This document shows, one piece after another, positions 37,790-46,365 of a stretch of DNA of 52,616 nucleotides (position 1 is the first letter of the stretch; each line of letters starts with the position of its first letter). Location of the stretch: positions 1 through 52,616 of IMG/VR virus record IMGVR_UViG_3300036791_000154; one strand, given 5' to 3'. This DNA is from a virus. The notes below the pieces were generated by a model. That model saw nothing but the letters and a program-made list of their open reading frames with translations. It made no database searches and had not been told where the DNA came from. The position numbers were made by a program, and so were the translations under genes.

Positions 37790-38488
37790 CTAACGATGGT
37801 CGTGTGTGTCATACACTCTTTTCTGATGAAAGCGATCATGGAATGCTTTCAATAGAGATAACCCAGGATCATCCGATGATATTGGGGTTTTGATGTCTGG
37901 CAGCAAGTTATGGAATGTGTTCGCATGCCTGGCAAATTCGGTATCTAGCATTTCTCTTGCTGTTTGAAATACTGGCTTGCCATCAATGATGTAATCGAAT
38001 TTGCCGTCTGGCGAGGGTTGCGGACCATACGTCCATCTATCCGTATCAACCCTAGGCCACCAGTCGCAGATACCTGGATCATCATTGGCGAATAACCCAC
38101 CGTACCATTCGCGGTTACGACGTATCATCGCCGCGCGATTACTCTCATGAAATTTCTTATGGCCCCACCACCATGGAAACTTTAGTTGACTTGTCGGCAA
38201 CAGGGAATACCCCATGAGTTTAAGGGTTTTGTTGTACTCGACTGCTAGGGAATCAACGTCGTTATTAACCGCGCACCATTCCATATTAACCGAGTGCGCA
38301 ATACACGCGAGTAAGTCATCACTAGTAATCCACATTGTGACTCCTGGATGCCATTGCCAGCCTTTCGCTTTGCCGCCAATGGTCTCCAGAATAGTCATCG
38401 CGTTATTGCGCTGAATGGTTAGATCATCCTCGCTCAAACACGTTGTGTTGAGCTTGATATCGTCGTATGGGGTAAAGATTCGCATCAT
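37790..38488 (-). CDS. MSMEG_6728 / pyrimidine-dimer glycosylase-like protein
   Basis: A 232-residue protein from ATG 38488 (shares a base with the SSB stop, TAATG). RIFTPYDDIKLNTTCLSEDD, RNNAMTILETI, WHPGVTMWI and the later KFHESNRAAMIRRNREWYGGLF match the Pyr_excise/MSMEG_6728 pattern of helical proteins related to T4 DenV. The typical KQR of the family is partly kept (IQRNNA). Role in DNA repair is inferred from the family. Confidence 0.65.
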   Translation of the reverse strand: MMRIFTPYDDIKLNTTCLSEDDLTIQRNNAMTILETIGGKAKGWQWHPGVTMWITSDDLLACIAHSVNMEWCAVNNDVDSLAVEYNKTLKLMGYSLLPTSQLKFPWWWGHKKFHESNRAAMIRRNREWYGGLFANDDPGICDWWPRVDTDRWTYGPQPSPDGKFDYIIDGKPVFQTAREMLDTEFARHANTFHNLLPDIKTPISSDDPGLSLLKAFHDRFHQKRVYDTHDHR

Positions 38489-39090
38489 TAGAACGGTGGG
38501 TCTCCACCAGTAACGTGCGAGTCGCCATCTGCCCAAGGATCGTCGCCACTATTCCACGCATCGTCGCCAAATACATCATCGCTGGATTCTGGTAACAGAG
38601 AATCCTCATACGCAGTAGCACTTTCGCTTGCGTCGATATCTTCTGTCGTTACCGTGCCAGGCAATGGCGCAAGATTCTTGATTCCCATACGCTCTTGCCC
38701 TTTGTACCTCTCAACTACGCTGTTGATTAGCAGATATGTTTTGCCAGGACGAGCCGATCCAATGCGTGTGACATTGCCCTTATCATCCGTATCAACTGCT
38801 GACTTTGCGCCAGTACCTAGCGCGGTAAACAATTCCTTCATTTTCCACGCTGTGCTTGCCTCATTGGTAATGTTGTGAAATGCCGGGCAACCGTTGTATT
38901 GCACAACAGATTCTTTCGTAGATTCAAGCACAAACAACACTTTGAGCATCGGCTTCCCAGTGCTCGACTTCACCCACCAGCCTTTCTTGAATAAAGCCTT
39001 ATACAAGCCGTTTGGCGGAATAGGTCCGTCGTATGCCTGGAATTGCCCGCTGTCTGGCGCGTTGGTTGTGTCGATGATGATTTTGACCAT
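38488..39090 (-). CDS. ssb: Single-stranded DNA-binding protein candidate
   Basis: A 200-residue protein: residues 20-145 are beta-rich (MLKVLFVLESTKESVVQY, GKTYLLINSVVERYKG), consistent with an OB fold, and the acidic tail ends in GGDPPF, similar to the SSB tip that recruits partners. It lies directly beside the Sak4-like ATPase gene. The family is not certain from sequence alone. Confidence 0.65.
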   Translation of the reverse strand: MVKIIIDTTNAPDSGQFQAYDGPIPPNGLYKALFKKGWWVKSSTGKPMLKVLFVLESTKESVVQYNGCPAFHNITNEASTAWKMKELFTALGTGAKSAVDTDDKGNVTRIGSARPGKTYLLINSVVERYKGQERMGIKNLAPLPGTVTTEDIDASESATAYEDSLLPESSDDVFGDDAWNSGDDPWADGDSHVTGGDPPF

Positions 39091-39093
39091 TGC

Positions 39094-40056
39094 TTAAAAC
39101 TCCTCTGGATCGTTGTTGGTTTGTGCTTGTGCTTGTGCAGCAGCGGGTATCTCTCGTGGCGCGACTACCTCCGCATCATGGACGTCTGTTGCCGTTTGGG
39201 TTGCCGTCGGCGCTGGAGTTTCCTCTTGTTTCACTGGGGATTCTGCGCCTGCTGGCTGTTCGTGGATGACAATCGGCGTTGCGACTGCCTTATTTTTGTT
39301 GATCAACTCTTCTATCTGTGGGATTGTCGGATTGTCCAGAAATGGGCCTTGGCCTGGCGTCTTTAGAACGTCGTAACGATCCTTTGCACGGTATGGCCCC
39401 ATGGTCTGGAAATAGACGCGACGAATTGTTATCGCCTTATCGTCTTTATCCTTGATCGTTCGCTTGACGCCGTGACCAACAACATGCATATATCCCATAG
39501 CCTGCTGGGCTAATCCTCCCTGCTTGCCATCGATTGCAGGCAAGAAATATGGGTTGCCGTTAGCATCATCTAAGCGATAAGGCAATGCCGTATACAAGCA
39601 ATTGATGCTTAGATCATTGAATCGGCGCAGCATGTTTAGCGTTTGATTCTGCACCTTGAGATGATCTTGAATCTGTGGGACATCTGGATCGCGACTTTCG
39701 TCTTTGAAATGTGCGATTGCTAGCGCGGTATTCATCGAAAGCTTTTGCATCTCAGTGATGCTATCGAGAATGCACCATTGATATTCGCGTTGACCGCCAT
39801 TATTCAAAAAGGCGAATCCCTCTTGTAAATCACGCCAATTCTGAATCGGCCAAACATCGGCGGTACTCCCCATGCGCGAAGCAGAAATGGTCCCACGCTC
39901 TGTCGCTAAGAACAAAGCCTTGGGACCATTCTGCTTACGCTGGTCGGCAGTACCCGCGAGCACAGTCTTACCCCAACCTGATTCAGCGATGATCATCATA
40001 TTGATTGATTCATCCCATGATTCAAGACTGATGATTGCTTCTGGAAGATCGACCAT
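39094..40056 (-). CDS. Sak4-like RecA-fold ATPase (recombinase)
   Basis: A 320-residue protein. Walker A AESGWGKT at 24-31, Walker B-like WCILDSI near 94-100, and a RecA-like core to about 240. The C-terminus is Pro/Ala/Gln/Thr-rich and disordered. Sak4 proteins pair with SSB for single-strand annealing, and the SSB-like gene is next. GGAGAAACTC precedes the ATG. Confidence 0.8.
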   Translation of the reverse strand: MVDLPEAIISLESWDESINMMIIAESGWGKTVLAGTADQRKQNGPKALFLATERGTISASRMGSTADVWPIQNWRDLQEGFAFLNNGGQREYQWCILDSITEMQKLSMNTALAIAHFKDESRDPDVPQIQDHLKVQNQTLNMLRRFNDLSINCLYTALPYRLDDANGNPYFLPAIDGKQGGLAQQAMGYMHVVGHGVKRTIKDKDDKAITIRRVYFQTMGPYRAKDRYDVLKTPGQGPFLDNPTIPQIEELINKNKAVATPIVIHEQPAGAESPVKQEETPAPTATQTATDVHDAEVVAPREIPAAAQAQAQTNNDPEEF

Positions 40057-40093
40057 TGCTAGAGTTTCTCCTTATTTCGCTGGGGATTTAAGC

Positions 40094-40291
40094 TTACGCC
40101 GATCGCTGATCTTCATCAATTCTGCGAGAATCGCCAGAAATGATTTCGATTAGCTTGCTTTCGATTTCCTCAATGCGATCACTGATGTAATCGAAATCAA
40201 CCTTAGTAAGCTGACGCCTGCCGTAATCGTGAGCAACTCGCTTTTTGAATTGCCCAAGATCACGCAAGCCCTGAGTAGTCGCTGACAACAT
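40094..40291 (-). CDS. Small helical protein
   Basis: A 65-residue protein; ATG 40291 chosen because GGAGGTGAAAGTC precedes it. Charged helices (LGQFKKRVAHDYGRRQLT, IEEIESKLIEII). It overlaps the upstream gene by 32 nt. No recognised family. Confidence 0.55.
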   Translation of the reverse strand: MLSATTQGLRDLGQFKKRVAHDYGRRQLTKVDFDYISDRIEEIESKLIEIISGDSRRIDEDQRSA

Positions 40292-40511
40292 GACTTTCAC
40301 CTCCCTCCAATAGATTCATTTGATAGACCTTTTCATTAAGCGCTGGGTCTCTGAGCTTCCTTGCTATGATGCGTAATTGTTTCAAACGTCTAGGCCACTC
40401 TGGGTGATTCCACTCGTGATACTTGCTGCCATAGCCCAATGCTTTAGCCTCTTTGTAAATCAGCATTCGCACCATTGCATATTGGCCGTTAGTCAATTCA
40501 AACTGATTCAC
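40260..40511 (-). CDS. Hypothetical protein
   Basis: An 83-residue protein starting with GTG that overlaps the preceding stop (GTGA). Basic helices (MLIYKEAKALGYGSKY, RRLKQLRIIARKLRD). No recognised family; operon position suggests a replication-recombination accessory. Confidence 0.55.
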   Translation of the reverse strand: MNQFELTNGQYAMVRMLIYKEAKALGYGSKYHEWNHPEWPRRLKQLRIIARKLRDPALNEKVYQMNLLEGGESHVVSDYSGLA

Positions 40512-40645
40512 GACGTGCTCTTTCTAACGCACGGATTCTTTGTTACAGGATCTTTGTGCGGGTAAAGCTTGCCATACTTTGTAAGCGAAACTCGCTTGCT
40601 ACAATATGGGCATTTTGCAGTCTTTGGCTTTTCTGCTGTAAACAT
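40508..40645 (-). CDS. 45-residue zinc-finger protein
   Basis: A small gene in the gap before the Cas4-like gene's end: GAGG about 7 nt before ATG 40645, then CPYCSKRVSL, a His and a Cys (CxxC-H-C), with many basic residues. The stop overlaps the next start. It is compact and typical of phage DNA-binding miniproteins. Confidence 0.55.
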   Translation of the reverse strand: MFTAEKPKTAKCPYCSKRVSLTKYGKLYPHKDPVTKNPCVRKSTS

Positions 40646-40648
40646 TTT

Positions 40649-41635
40649 TTACGCCTCTTTCATTGCTATGCGATGATCGCTGTATGGATCGCGCTTGTTA
40701 TACATGGCATCTCGGTATTCTTGCCAATCGTCTCCAGAGCCGTGAAGCTGGCACATCGCAAAGAAATCACAATCCCACGAGCAATCTTGCATTGCTGTTT
40801 TCGTTATCCCTAACTCGCCATTGCGATAAGCGAGCATTAGCTTTACGTCATTGACAATTTCATTCTTTGTCATCTGACGTTGCCTATCATTGCGCCATAC
40901 TGGATGCCGCATAAATCGAGCCGTACCTTGGACCTTGCTTATTGATCCGTCTTTATTCAGATATTGCCCGCGTTCATTGCGTAGCCTGTCATCAGGCATT
41001 GCTTTGCGAAGAAAGTTGTACGTGATGCCTTCTAGCTTTTCATTGGGCTTCATAATCCCTTGAAATTTAAGGATATTCTCGGCCACCATGAAATACGAGC
41101 TTGCTTGCGTGTCAAGTTCGAGGTAGCCAATGTTGGGCAATTGCAATGCTGTCTTATGCTCCATCAGCCACAATTTCCCTGTTGCCGTATCACGGTAAAC
41201 GCCATCGAACGTACCAGCGTAAACAATGCGTCTGCCGAAATCGGCTTTGATTAATGCCTGGAATTGTTGCTCTGTTGCGATGACGTCCCATTCTTCATCA
41301 TCGCCGTATTCTTCGCGGTAAGAGTCAAGCATCGCAACGCCCATGTCACGCGCATTAACCCATTTTTCTTGATCGATCAAGCCGTTACTATTGCGAATGA
41401 ATGTCTCTTCACGACCAACAAAGCGCATCCATGTTTCTGCTGGATCAGTGCCTCGCTTGCTACCCGCTTGATACCATTCTGCGAGCGCTACATGGATGCC
41501 TGCACCGAACCAAAGTTTATTGTTAATCTCCTTTGGTACAAGGCCATTTCTCCATGCCCACCACCATTTCTGCGGGCATCGATGCAACGCAGTGCGCTCG
41601 CTAGTCCGCACAATGATTTCGTTATTCACTGTCAT
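40649..41635 (-). CDS. Cas4/RecB-like PD-(D/E)XK nuclease with Fe-S cluster motif
   Basis: A 328-residue protein. Nuclease core AGTFDGVYRDTATGKLWLMEHKTA carries the D-(x)n-ExK signature. Four cysteines fit a 4Fe-4S site: C20 (HRCPQKW) and C285, C289, C295 (CSWDCDFFAMC). Such enzymes resect DNA ends for recombination and pair here with the Sak4-like ATPase and SSB. Start overlaps the small membrane gene. Confidence 0.85.
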   Translation of the reverse strand: MTVNNEIIVRTSERTALHRCPQKWWWAWRNGLVPKEINNKLWFGAGIHVALAEWYQAGSKRGTDPAETWMRFVGREETFIRNSNGLIDQEKWVNARDMGVAMLDSYREEYGDDEEWDVIATEQQFQALIKADFGRRIVYAGTFDGVYRDTATGKLWLMEHKTALQLPNIGYLELDTQASSYFMVAENILKFQGIMKPNEKLEGITYNFLRKAMPDDRLRNERGQYLNKDGSISKVQGTARFMRHPVWRNDRQRQMTKNEIVNDVKLMLAYRNGELGITKTAMQDCSWDCDFFAMCQLHGSGDDWQEYRDAMYNKRDPYSDHRIAMKEA

Positions 41636-41774
41636 TCTTTATCTCTTCCCAGAATGCAGCAATCTCGATTTCTTCCTGTGTGTCTGGGCGTGTGCGCTCG
41701 CGAGCAACGCTAAGCATTGCAACGCTGATAACGCAGCTAATGACTAACAGACTCGCCTCAATCAATAAGCCCAT
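41622..41774 (-). CDS. 50-residue single-pass membrane protein
   Basis: ATG 41774 shares a base with the preceding TAA. One hydrophobic N-terminal segment (LLIEASLLVISCVISVAMLSVA) followed by a charged tail, an Nin-type inner-membrane protein. No strong ribosome site, so coupled translation is likely. Function unknown. Confidence 0.5.
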   Translation of the reverse strand: MGLLIEASLLVISCVISVAMLSVARERTRPDTQEEIEIAAFWEEIKNDSE

Positions 41775-42019
41775 TAGTTCAATCTCGCTTTTCTGTGTCG
41801 GCGGATATCCTCAGCGACCGCGTGAATGTACTGGACGAAATCTTCATCTAATATCAGAGTGATAATTTCGCCATCATCAGGCAATCGCATTTTGCCATCA
41901 TCGCCCAGCATGTTGATATGCCCGCAGTCAGTGCAAATGACGAAATCGCCTGGCTGCATTGGGTGAATCTCGCACGTTTCATGCTCCGTGCCGCATGCCG
42001 CGCATGGAAGCGTACTCAT
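41774..42019 (-). CDS. Zinc-ribbon protein
   Basis: An 81-residue protein with CAACGTEHETC and ICTDCGH, two CxxC knuckles at residues 6-33, then an acidic helical C-terminus. It overlaps the upstream gene by 4 nt. Likely nucleic-acid or transcription-factor binding. Confidence 0.6.
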   Translation of the reverse strand: MSTLPCAACGTEHETCEIHPMQPGDFVICTDCGHINMLGDDGKMRLPDDGEIITLILDEDFVQYIHAVAEDIRRHRKARLN

Positions 42020-42390
42020 GCTGAATCATCTACCTCGATGTTTTGGCCATGCGTTAACAGCATTTGGCGGATAATGGCAAGCCGTAGTTCACCCTTATCA
42101 TCCTTGGACATTCTGCCCCAGGCTGGGATTAGATATCCCTCGCGATAGACGTAACGTCGCTTTAGAATATCCCCACTACGCCCACTAATCGTGCGATAAC
42201 GCCTGCTAAAGCAACGCGAGCAGCGCAAGATTTCTTCGATTAGCATGGACCTGCGATCAATCGATGCATCATAAGCACGCCATGAATGCCCCCAGTCACG
42301 ACATTCTTTAAAGCTCTGCTCCATGTTGGCAATAACGACGCTAACGTCAGCCTGCTGGACAACCTTTAGATGATTGCTTCGCTTAGCCAT
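42016..42390 (-). CDS. Conserved phage zinc-binding protein
   Basis: A 124-residue protein. CRDWGHSWRAYD, then LRCSRCFSRRYRTIS and YVYREGYLIPAWGR follow a pattern I recognise as widespread in actinophages, with the Cys/His positions of a small zinc domain. Start overlaps the zinc-finger gene's stop. Function unknown. Confidence 0.65.
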   Translation of the reverse strand: MAKRSNHLKVVQQADVSVVIANMEQSFKECRDWGHSWRAYDASIDRRSMLIEEILRCSRCFSRRYRTISGRSGDILKRRYVYREGYLIPAWGRMSKDDKGELRLAIIRQMLLTHGQNIEVDDSA

Positions 42391-42812
42391 TATGACGCCT
42401 TCCGAAAGACTTCTGGATGCCTAGACTTAACGTGTCCAGCTAATCCGCCACCAGCTTTAGCAACAAAGCCGCAACCCTTTACTGGACAAGGCTTCGGCGT
42501 GTCCTTGCGCGTCTTTCGCTGCGCTGGCTCGCTTGCGATTACCTCGCTCGTGATTTCCCTTGCTACCTTGGGTGAAACTCGCTTCGGCTTGGCGTCTTGC
42601 TTCGGCTTAGCATCTGGCTTAGCGCCAACGTCCAGCATGCATTCAAGCACTGGGCTTACAAGACTGGCGAAATGCTCTTGACATAGCATCAATTCTCGCG
42701 TTGTGTTTTTGATGCTTAGTACGCCAGTCCAGGATGATTCGACTTCCTCACCCTTAGCATTATGCACATCGCATAATTCCTGGACGATGATTTTTCTTGG
42801 CAACTTAGCCAT
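42390..42812 (-). CDS. Zinc-finger protein, possibly Lsr2-like
   Basis: A 140-residue protein with an N-terminal CxxH/CxxH domain (ELCDVHNAKGEEV and LCQEHF), a basic Lys/Pro linker, and a C2H2-like finger CPVKGCGFVAKAGGGLAGHVKSRH. The layout (small dimerisation/zinc domain plus DNA-binding tail) is like phage Lsr2-type silencing proteins, but I cannot confirm that family. GGGAGG abuts the ATG. Confidence 0.55.
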   Translation of the reverse strand: MAKLPRKIIVQELCDVHNAKGEEVESSWTGVLSIKNTTRELMLCQEHFASLVSPVLECMLDVGAKPDAKPKQDAKPKRVSPKVAREITSEVIASEPAQRKTRKDTPKPCPVKGCGFVAKAGGGLAGHVKSRHPEVFRKAS

Positions 42813-42894
42813 CCTCCCTGTTGCGCCTGTCTGACAGCCACAAAATGGCTCCCCAGATAATGAATGAAATCATTAGCATGATTGCTACTAACAA
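42805..42894 (-). CDS. 29-residue single-pass membrane peptide candidate
   Basis: A TTG-start frame with AAGGTG a few nt upstream: LVAIMLMISFIIWGAILWL then RRNRE. One transmembrane segment with a basic end. It overlaps the zinc-finger gene's start by 8 nt. Too short to be sure. Confidence 0.3.
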   Translation of the reverse strand: MLVAIMLMISFIIWGAILWLSDRRNREDG

Positions 42895-42905
42895 CTTTCA
42901 CCTTA

Positions 42906-43039
42906 TTCTATTGGGGGATTTAGGGTGCGCCTGTCCAAAACGCACCCACTCCCAAACCCTACTAAACATACCTACTTACTAGACAAACCCTACTCCCCTA
43001 GGGCAAAAAGGTATAGGTCCGTTACCGAACCGTTACCTT
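42906..43039 (-). terminator. Intergenic region with two hairpins after the helicase gene
   Basis: On the transcribed strand, AAAGGTA pairs with TACCTTT around an inner GGTTC/GGACC stem and is followed by TTG (about 43005-43036), starting at the helicase stop. A second hairpin pairs GGGTGCG with CGCACCC around 42925-42948. The first resembles a terminator with a short U-tract; the second is a plain stem. No gene is seen. Confidence 0.45.
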
Positions 43040-44878
43040 TTACCTGATACCTCCAATGATTGCCCGAATGTAATTATCGACGCCTCGCCTACCGTCAAGA
43101 ATTGCTTTTGTTATGGCTTCCTTTCTCCCTGTTACGTCACTGATGTATTCGTCGATAGTGTCCTTACACTTCAAGTAATAAATCGTGACTTGATGAATGC
43201 GACTAACGCGGTGGATACGATCTTCCAATTGCTCTTGATCGTCAGGCGTCCACGTTTCGTCAATGATGACAAGCTCATCGCAATAGGCATCGAGCGTGAT
43301 TGACACGCCTCCAGCGGTAGTGTTCATGAGCATTACGCGCGGTCCACCCGCTGCTTGCCAGCGACTAGTAACCGCTACCCTCTCAGATTCCCTTACTTCA
43401 CCAGTAATCTTTAGAGTTTCAACGCCGATTGAAGCTAACCATTCTTCGCAAGAATTGATGACTTGCGTAAACTGGCTTGCAATAACAATCTTGTTTTCAC
43501 CCTGTCGATCATCCTTTGGACCTGCGATGCCACGCTCTTCCAGCATCTCCAAAATCACCGATGCCTTACCGCTATGAATCGGCTCAAACATCGCTACTGG
43601 CTTAGGTGTCTGTACGGCTCGCCATGCGCAATTAGAGAATTGCTTTAAGCGAGTTATAACCGCGAGGATACCCACAGCGCTAAGGGCTTCATCTTCCATG
43701 TCGATAAGCTCAGCCATAGCCTTATCGCGCATCTGCACATACATTCGTTGCTGAGCGTCGGTCATATCGCAATACACCGTAATACGCTGCTTTGGCGGTA
43801 GCTCTTTTACAACTTCTGCCTTAGTGCGGCGCAGCATTACATCATCCAAGGATTTGAAGAATTCCTTTTCAGCGTAAGGCTTAACCTCACCGTAGGTAGT
43901 TCCCCAGCCGCTGTTATACATGACTAGGTATCTTTCAGCCCACTTCCAAAACGACGGATATTGCTCTGGCCTAAGCCAATGCAACGTACCCCACAGATTC
44001 TTAGGCTTACCCCGCATCGGTGTACCTGATAGCGCAATTTTCACGCCATCATTTGCAAGTTTAAGTCCAAGGATGCCTTTACCTACTTGCGTGACATCCT
44101 GCTTGCCTTTCACGCCGCTAAGATATTTGTGACTCTCGTCCAAGACAAGAGCTTGAAATTCTAGCTCGCATAAAAGCTGGTACTTTTTCTTTGCATCTCG
44201 CACCATTTCGGGATTCACCACTAGAATATGTGGCGATTCAGGGTTATCCAGATAGTGTTCAACCCACTGCTGGATGATTACCCCACGTGCATAAGCGGAA
44301 TCTCGCTTCTGTGGCACACCAATTACGGTGTACGCATCAGGCGCGTACTTTTTAAGCTCAGTATCCCAGACAGGACGTAATGACGTTAGCGGAGCAGCAA
44401 CTAGGATCAATCCTTGCCAACAATCGGCTTCGATCAATCCAGCTATTGCCTCTAACGTCTTGCCCAATCCTGGCTCATCCGCGATTAATGCTTGCCTTTG
44501 TTTTGCAATGAATTTCGCACCGACTTGCTGATATGTGCGCGTAGACATTGCTTCAACTAACCGCTGATGATTACCTAGCTTATCCAGTTTGGCTTCGCCA
44601 GCTTTCACCATCTCTGCAAGGGCATTCTCTTCTGCTATGGCGTCACGCGCCCAAGCATTGAGTTTCTTACCAATCTGCAATTCCTTATCGAAAAACTTTC
44701 GCAGATTACGGCACATATCAAGGGATAATGGCATATGCCAAAGTTCCCTTTTCTTGTCCCATCTTGCACCTAGGCGCCTAAAGTAATACTGATTACCGTA
44801 GGGTGTCTGAGCCCAGATTTCGCCATTGAAGATTTCGACCTTAACGATTCTTTCTGGATCTACGTTGTCGTCAGCCAC
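43040..44878 (-). CDS. SNF2-family superfamily 2 DNA helicase
   Basis: A 612-residue protein; I choose GTG 44878, which overlaps the preceding stop, over an upstream start lacking a site. HIRAN-like strands lie before the core. Walker A DEPGLGKT at 134-141, LDESH (DEAH-type) near 235-240, SGTPMRGKP, and C-terminal motifs NTTAGGVSITLDAYC, then QLEDRIHRVSRIHQV. It would remodel or unwind DNA during replication or repair. Confidence 0.88.
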   Translation of the reverse strand: MADDNVDPERIVKVEIFNGEIWAQTPYGNQYYFRRLGARWDKKRELWHMPLSLDMCRNLRKFFDKELQIGKKLNAWARDAIAEENALAEMVKAGEAKLDKLGNHQRLVEAMSTRTYQQVGAKFIAKQRQALIADEPGLGKTLEAIAGLIEADCWQGLILVAAPLTSLRPVWDTELKKYAPDAYTVIGVPQKRDSAYARGVIIQQWVEHYLDNPESPHILVVNPEMVRDAKKKYQLLCELEFQALVLDESHKYLSGVKGKQDVTQVGKGILGLKLANDGVKIALSGTPMRGKPKNLWGTLHWLRPEQYPSFWKWAERYLVMYNSGWGTTYGEVKPYAEKEFFKSLDDVMLRRTKAEVVKELPPKQRITVYCDMTDAQQRMYVQMRDKAMAELIDMEDEALSAVGILAVITRLKQFSNCAWRAVQTPKPVAMFEPIHSGKASVILEMLEERGIAGPKDDRQGENKIVIASQFTQVINSCEEWLASIGVETLKITGEVRESERVAVTSRWQAAGGPRVMLMNTTAGGVSITLDAYCDELVIIDETWTPDDQEQLEDRIHRVSRIHQVTIYYLKCKDTIDEYISDVTGRKEAITKAILDGRRGVDNYIRAIIGGIR

Positions 44879-45059
44879 GATTATCACTGACAAACAACTT
44901 GCTGATTTGGCAGATGCGCAAAGCACATTTGCCATCAACGTTGACCCAGATTACCTTGCCATCTTCCCTGAATTCGACTTCTACGATGTCGGGAGCAGTA
45001 ATATCTAGCATCCCTTCACTGTAGTTATATCGTCCAGGTAATACTGGCTCGTTATTCAT
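44871..45059 (-). CDS. Small hypothetical protein before the helicase
   Basis: A 62-residue protein with leader GGGAGGCACTGA before the ATG, the same leader type as the ribozyme-linked genes. Beta-rich (DIVEVEFREDGKVIWVNVDGKC). It overlaps the helicase start. No recognised family. Confidence 0.6.
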   Translation of the reverse strand: MNNEPVLPGRYNYSEGMLDITAPDIVEVEFREDGKVIWVNVDGKCALRICQISKLFVSDNRG

Positions 45060-45109
45060 TCAGTGCCTCCCAACACTAAGGTCTGACTATCGATTTGATA
45101 GCCATGAAA

Positions 45110-45130
45110 AGCAGCAAACTAGTTGCTGCT
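45110..45130 (-). terminator. Terminator-like hairpin
   Basis: AGCAGCAA and TTGCTGCT around a CTAGT loop, followed by TTTC on the transcribed strand, 20 nt after the stop of the 136-residue gene. A second small hairpin (CTATC/GATAG) follows. This junction has no hammerhead. Confidence 0.55.
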
Positions 45131-45148
45131 AATCATGAACATCATTCG

Positions 45149-45559
45149 TTAGAAAACGTCATCTCCAGAATCAAGCTCGCGCAATAATTCGCGCGCACGC
45201 TCAACACGCGCCTCCATTCTGGCTCGCTGCTCTGCTAATTTTGCCGCTCGGGCCTTGTCTTTCTCCAAATGCTCTTCTGCCTCTTTTGCAGTCATCGGCT
45301 TATAGCGCTCTGGATCTATGTCTGCCGATATCTCGAATAGAACATCATTCGCGACGATATCAGCAGGCACATTTGTGCTCCAGAACCAATCGCCTTCAAG
45401 GCCATTAAGCAATAGCACGACTAGCGCTTTTTCAAGCTCATTGTCATACGCGCCTTGGGCTTGCAGACTGTTGTAAACCTCCGAACAACGTTGCTGAGCC
45501 GAACCGTTAGGCGCGTACTTTTGCAAAATCCCCAGTAACGCATAGGCATTTTCATTCAT
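45149..45559 (-). CDS. Coiled-coil hypothetical protein
   Basis: A 136-residue protein, ATG overlapping the previous stop region. Globular N-terminus (residues 1-85), then a highly charged helix (KEAEEHLEKDKARAAKLAEQ, ARVERARELLRELD). The helix resembles that of the 185-residue protein further upstream, hinting at shared ancestry or function. No recognised family. Confidence 0.6.
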   Translation of the reverse strand: MNENAYALLGILQKYAPNGSAQQRCSEVYNSLQAQGAYDNELEKALVVLLLNGLEGDWFWSTNVPADIVANDVLFEISADIDPERYKPMTAKEAEEHLEKDKARAAKLAEQRARMEARVERARELLRELDSGDDVF

Positions 45560-45894
45560 CGGTCATACTCCAGACGCTTGCCTGAGCCTTTAATGCGATC
45601 GTTGGCAGCATCAATCAATTGATATATCGACTTGCCAGTCATCTGGGTATACGCTCGCGCATACCCTTCTAACCAACCTTTTCGATATTCAGTCGATTGA
45701 TCGAATCCAGCAGTCATCACGATTAACGAGATGGTTTGAGCGAATGTTTTTTCGATCAATCCATTGATACCCGTTCTATCGGGAGTATCTGCCCGCGACT
45801 TGTTTGGAGAGCCATACCACGATTCATTGGCGAATTGATCTTCGCCATAGTTCCCAGTGATGTGGCGGTCCAGTGACTCTTGCCATCGTTCCAT
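45556..45894 (-). CDS. Hypothetical early protein
   Basis: A 112-residue protein with leader GGGAGGCGCAC. Polar N-terminus, then helices (LIEKTFAQTISLIVMTAG, GWLEGYARAYTQMTGKS). The hammerhead element lies directly upstream of its leader. Confidence 0.6.
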   Translation of the reverse strand: MERWQESLDRHITGNYGEDQFANESWYGSPNKSRADTPDRTGINGLIEKTFAQTISLIVMTAGFDQSTEYRKGWLEGYARAYTQMTGKSIYQLIDAANDRIKGSGKRLEYDR

Positions 45895-45920
45895 GTGCGC
45901 CTCCCTGACGCTATTCTGAT

Positions 45921-45979
45921 GGTCTCATCAGACAAGCATTTAGCTTGTGACACCCTTACAAAATAAGGGTGTTTCGACC
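45921..45979 (-). ncRNA. Type II hammerhead ribozyme, copy 1
   Basis: Read on the minus strand from 45979: GGUC (stem II 5' side), GAA, stem III ACACCCUUA/UAAGGGUGU with a 5-nt loop, C17, stem I ACAAGC-UAAAU-GCUUGU, then CUGAUGA and GACC closing stem II. All hammerhead core positions are present. Predicted cleavage is between 45949 (C17) and 45948. It begins on the base right after the preceding stop codon (TAA at 45982-45980). CAUCAG just downstream can pair with CUGAUG. Confidence 0.93.
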
Positions 45980-46228
45980 TTAGATCGGCAACGATCGATC
46001 ATCCGCGCGCATGATATCCGCATAGTTATCGTGAATGTATGCATGAATACGTGACGCCTCATGCGTTGCATCCGCGATGACATCGTCCAGAGTGCTTGCC
46101 CTGACGTTATCGGCACTTCTGCCATTCTGCATGCCGCTAGCGCGAATAGCCTCTTGAATAAAGGCTAACTCTTCGGCGTCCAATGAAATCATCGTTGTGA
46201 CGACAACTTCATTCTTGAAGCTTGCCAT
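45980..46228 (-). CDS. Hypothetical early protein
   Basis: An 82-residue protein; ATG 46228 chosen because GGGAGGCACA precedes it (an upstream ATG lies inside hammerhead copy 2). Strand, then helices (DAEELAFIQEAIRASGM, VIADATHEASRIHAYIHD). No recognised family. Its TAA is immediately followed by hammerhead copy 1. Confidence 0.6.
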   Translation of the reverse strand: MASFKNEVVVTTMISLDAEELAFIQEAIRASGMQNGRSADNVRASTLDDVIADATHEASRIHAYIHDNYADIMRADDRSLPI

Positions 46229-46256
46229 TGTGCCTCCCAGCACTAGTGTTTCTGAT

Positions 46257-46315
46257 GGTCTCATCAGCGCACGATTAACGCGCGGACACCCTTACGCTTA
46301 AAGGGTGTTTCGACC
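46257..46315 (-). ncRNA. Type II hammerhead ribozyme, copy 2
   Basis: Same 59-nt layout: GGUC/GACC stem II, GAA, stem III with ACACCCUU/AAGGGUGU, C17, stem I CGCGCG-UUAAU-CGUGCG (one G-U pair, which is allowed only in the transcribed-strand RNA), CUGAUGA. Cleavage predicted between 46285 and 46284. It lies 14 nt after a terminator-like hairpin. CAUCAG downstream can pair with CUGAUG. Confidence 0.92.
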
Positions 46316-46328
46316 TTTCGCGCATAAC

Positions 46329-46365
46329 AAAAGCGAGCCAACCCAAGTTAGGCTGACTCGCTTTT
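46329..46365 (-). terminator. Terminator-like hairpin before hammerhead copy 2
   Basis: AAAAGCGAG with CTCGCTTTT form a long stem with further pairs, followed by TTTTGTT on the transcribed strand. A good intrinsic-terminator shape just before the ribozyme, which is odd: the ribozyme would then depend on readthrough, as only 13 nt separate them. Confidence 0.55.
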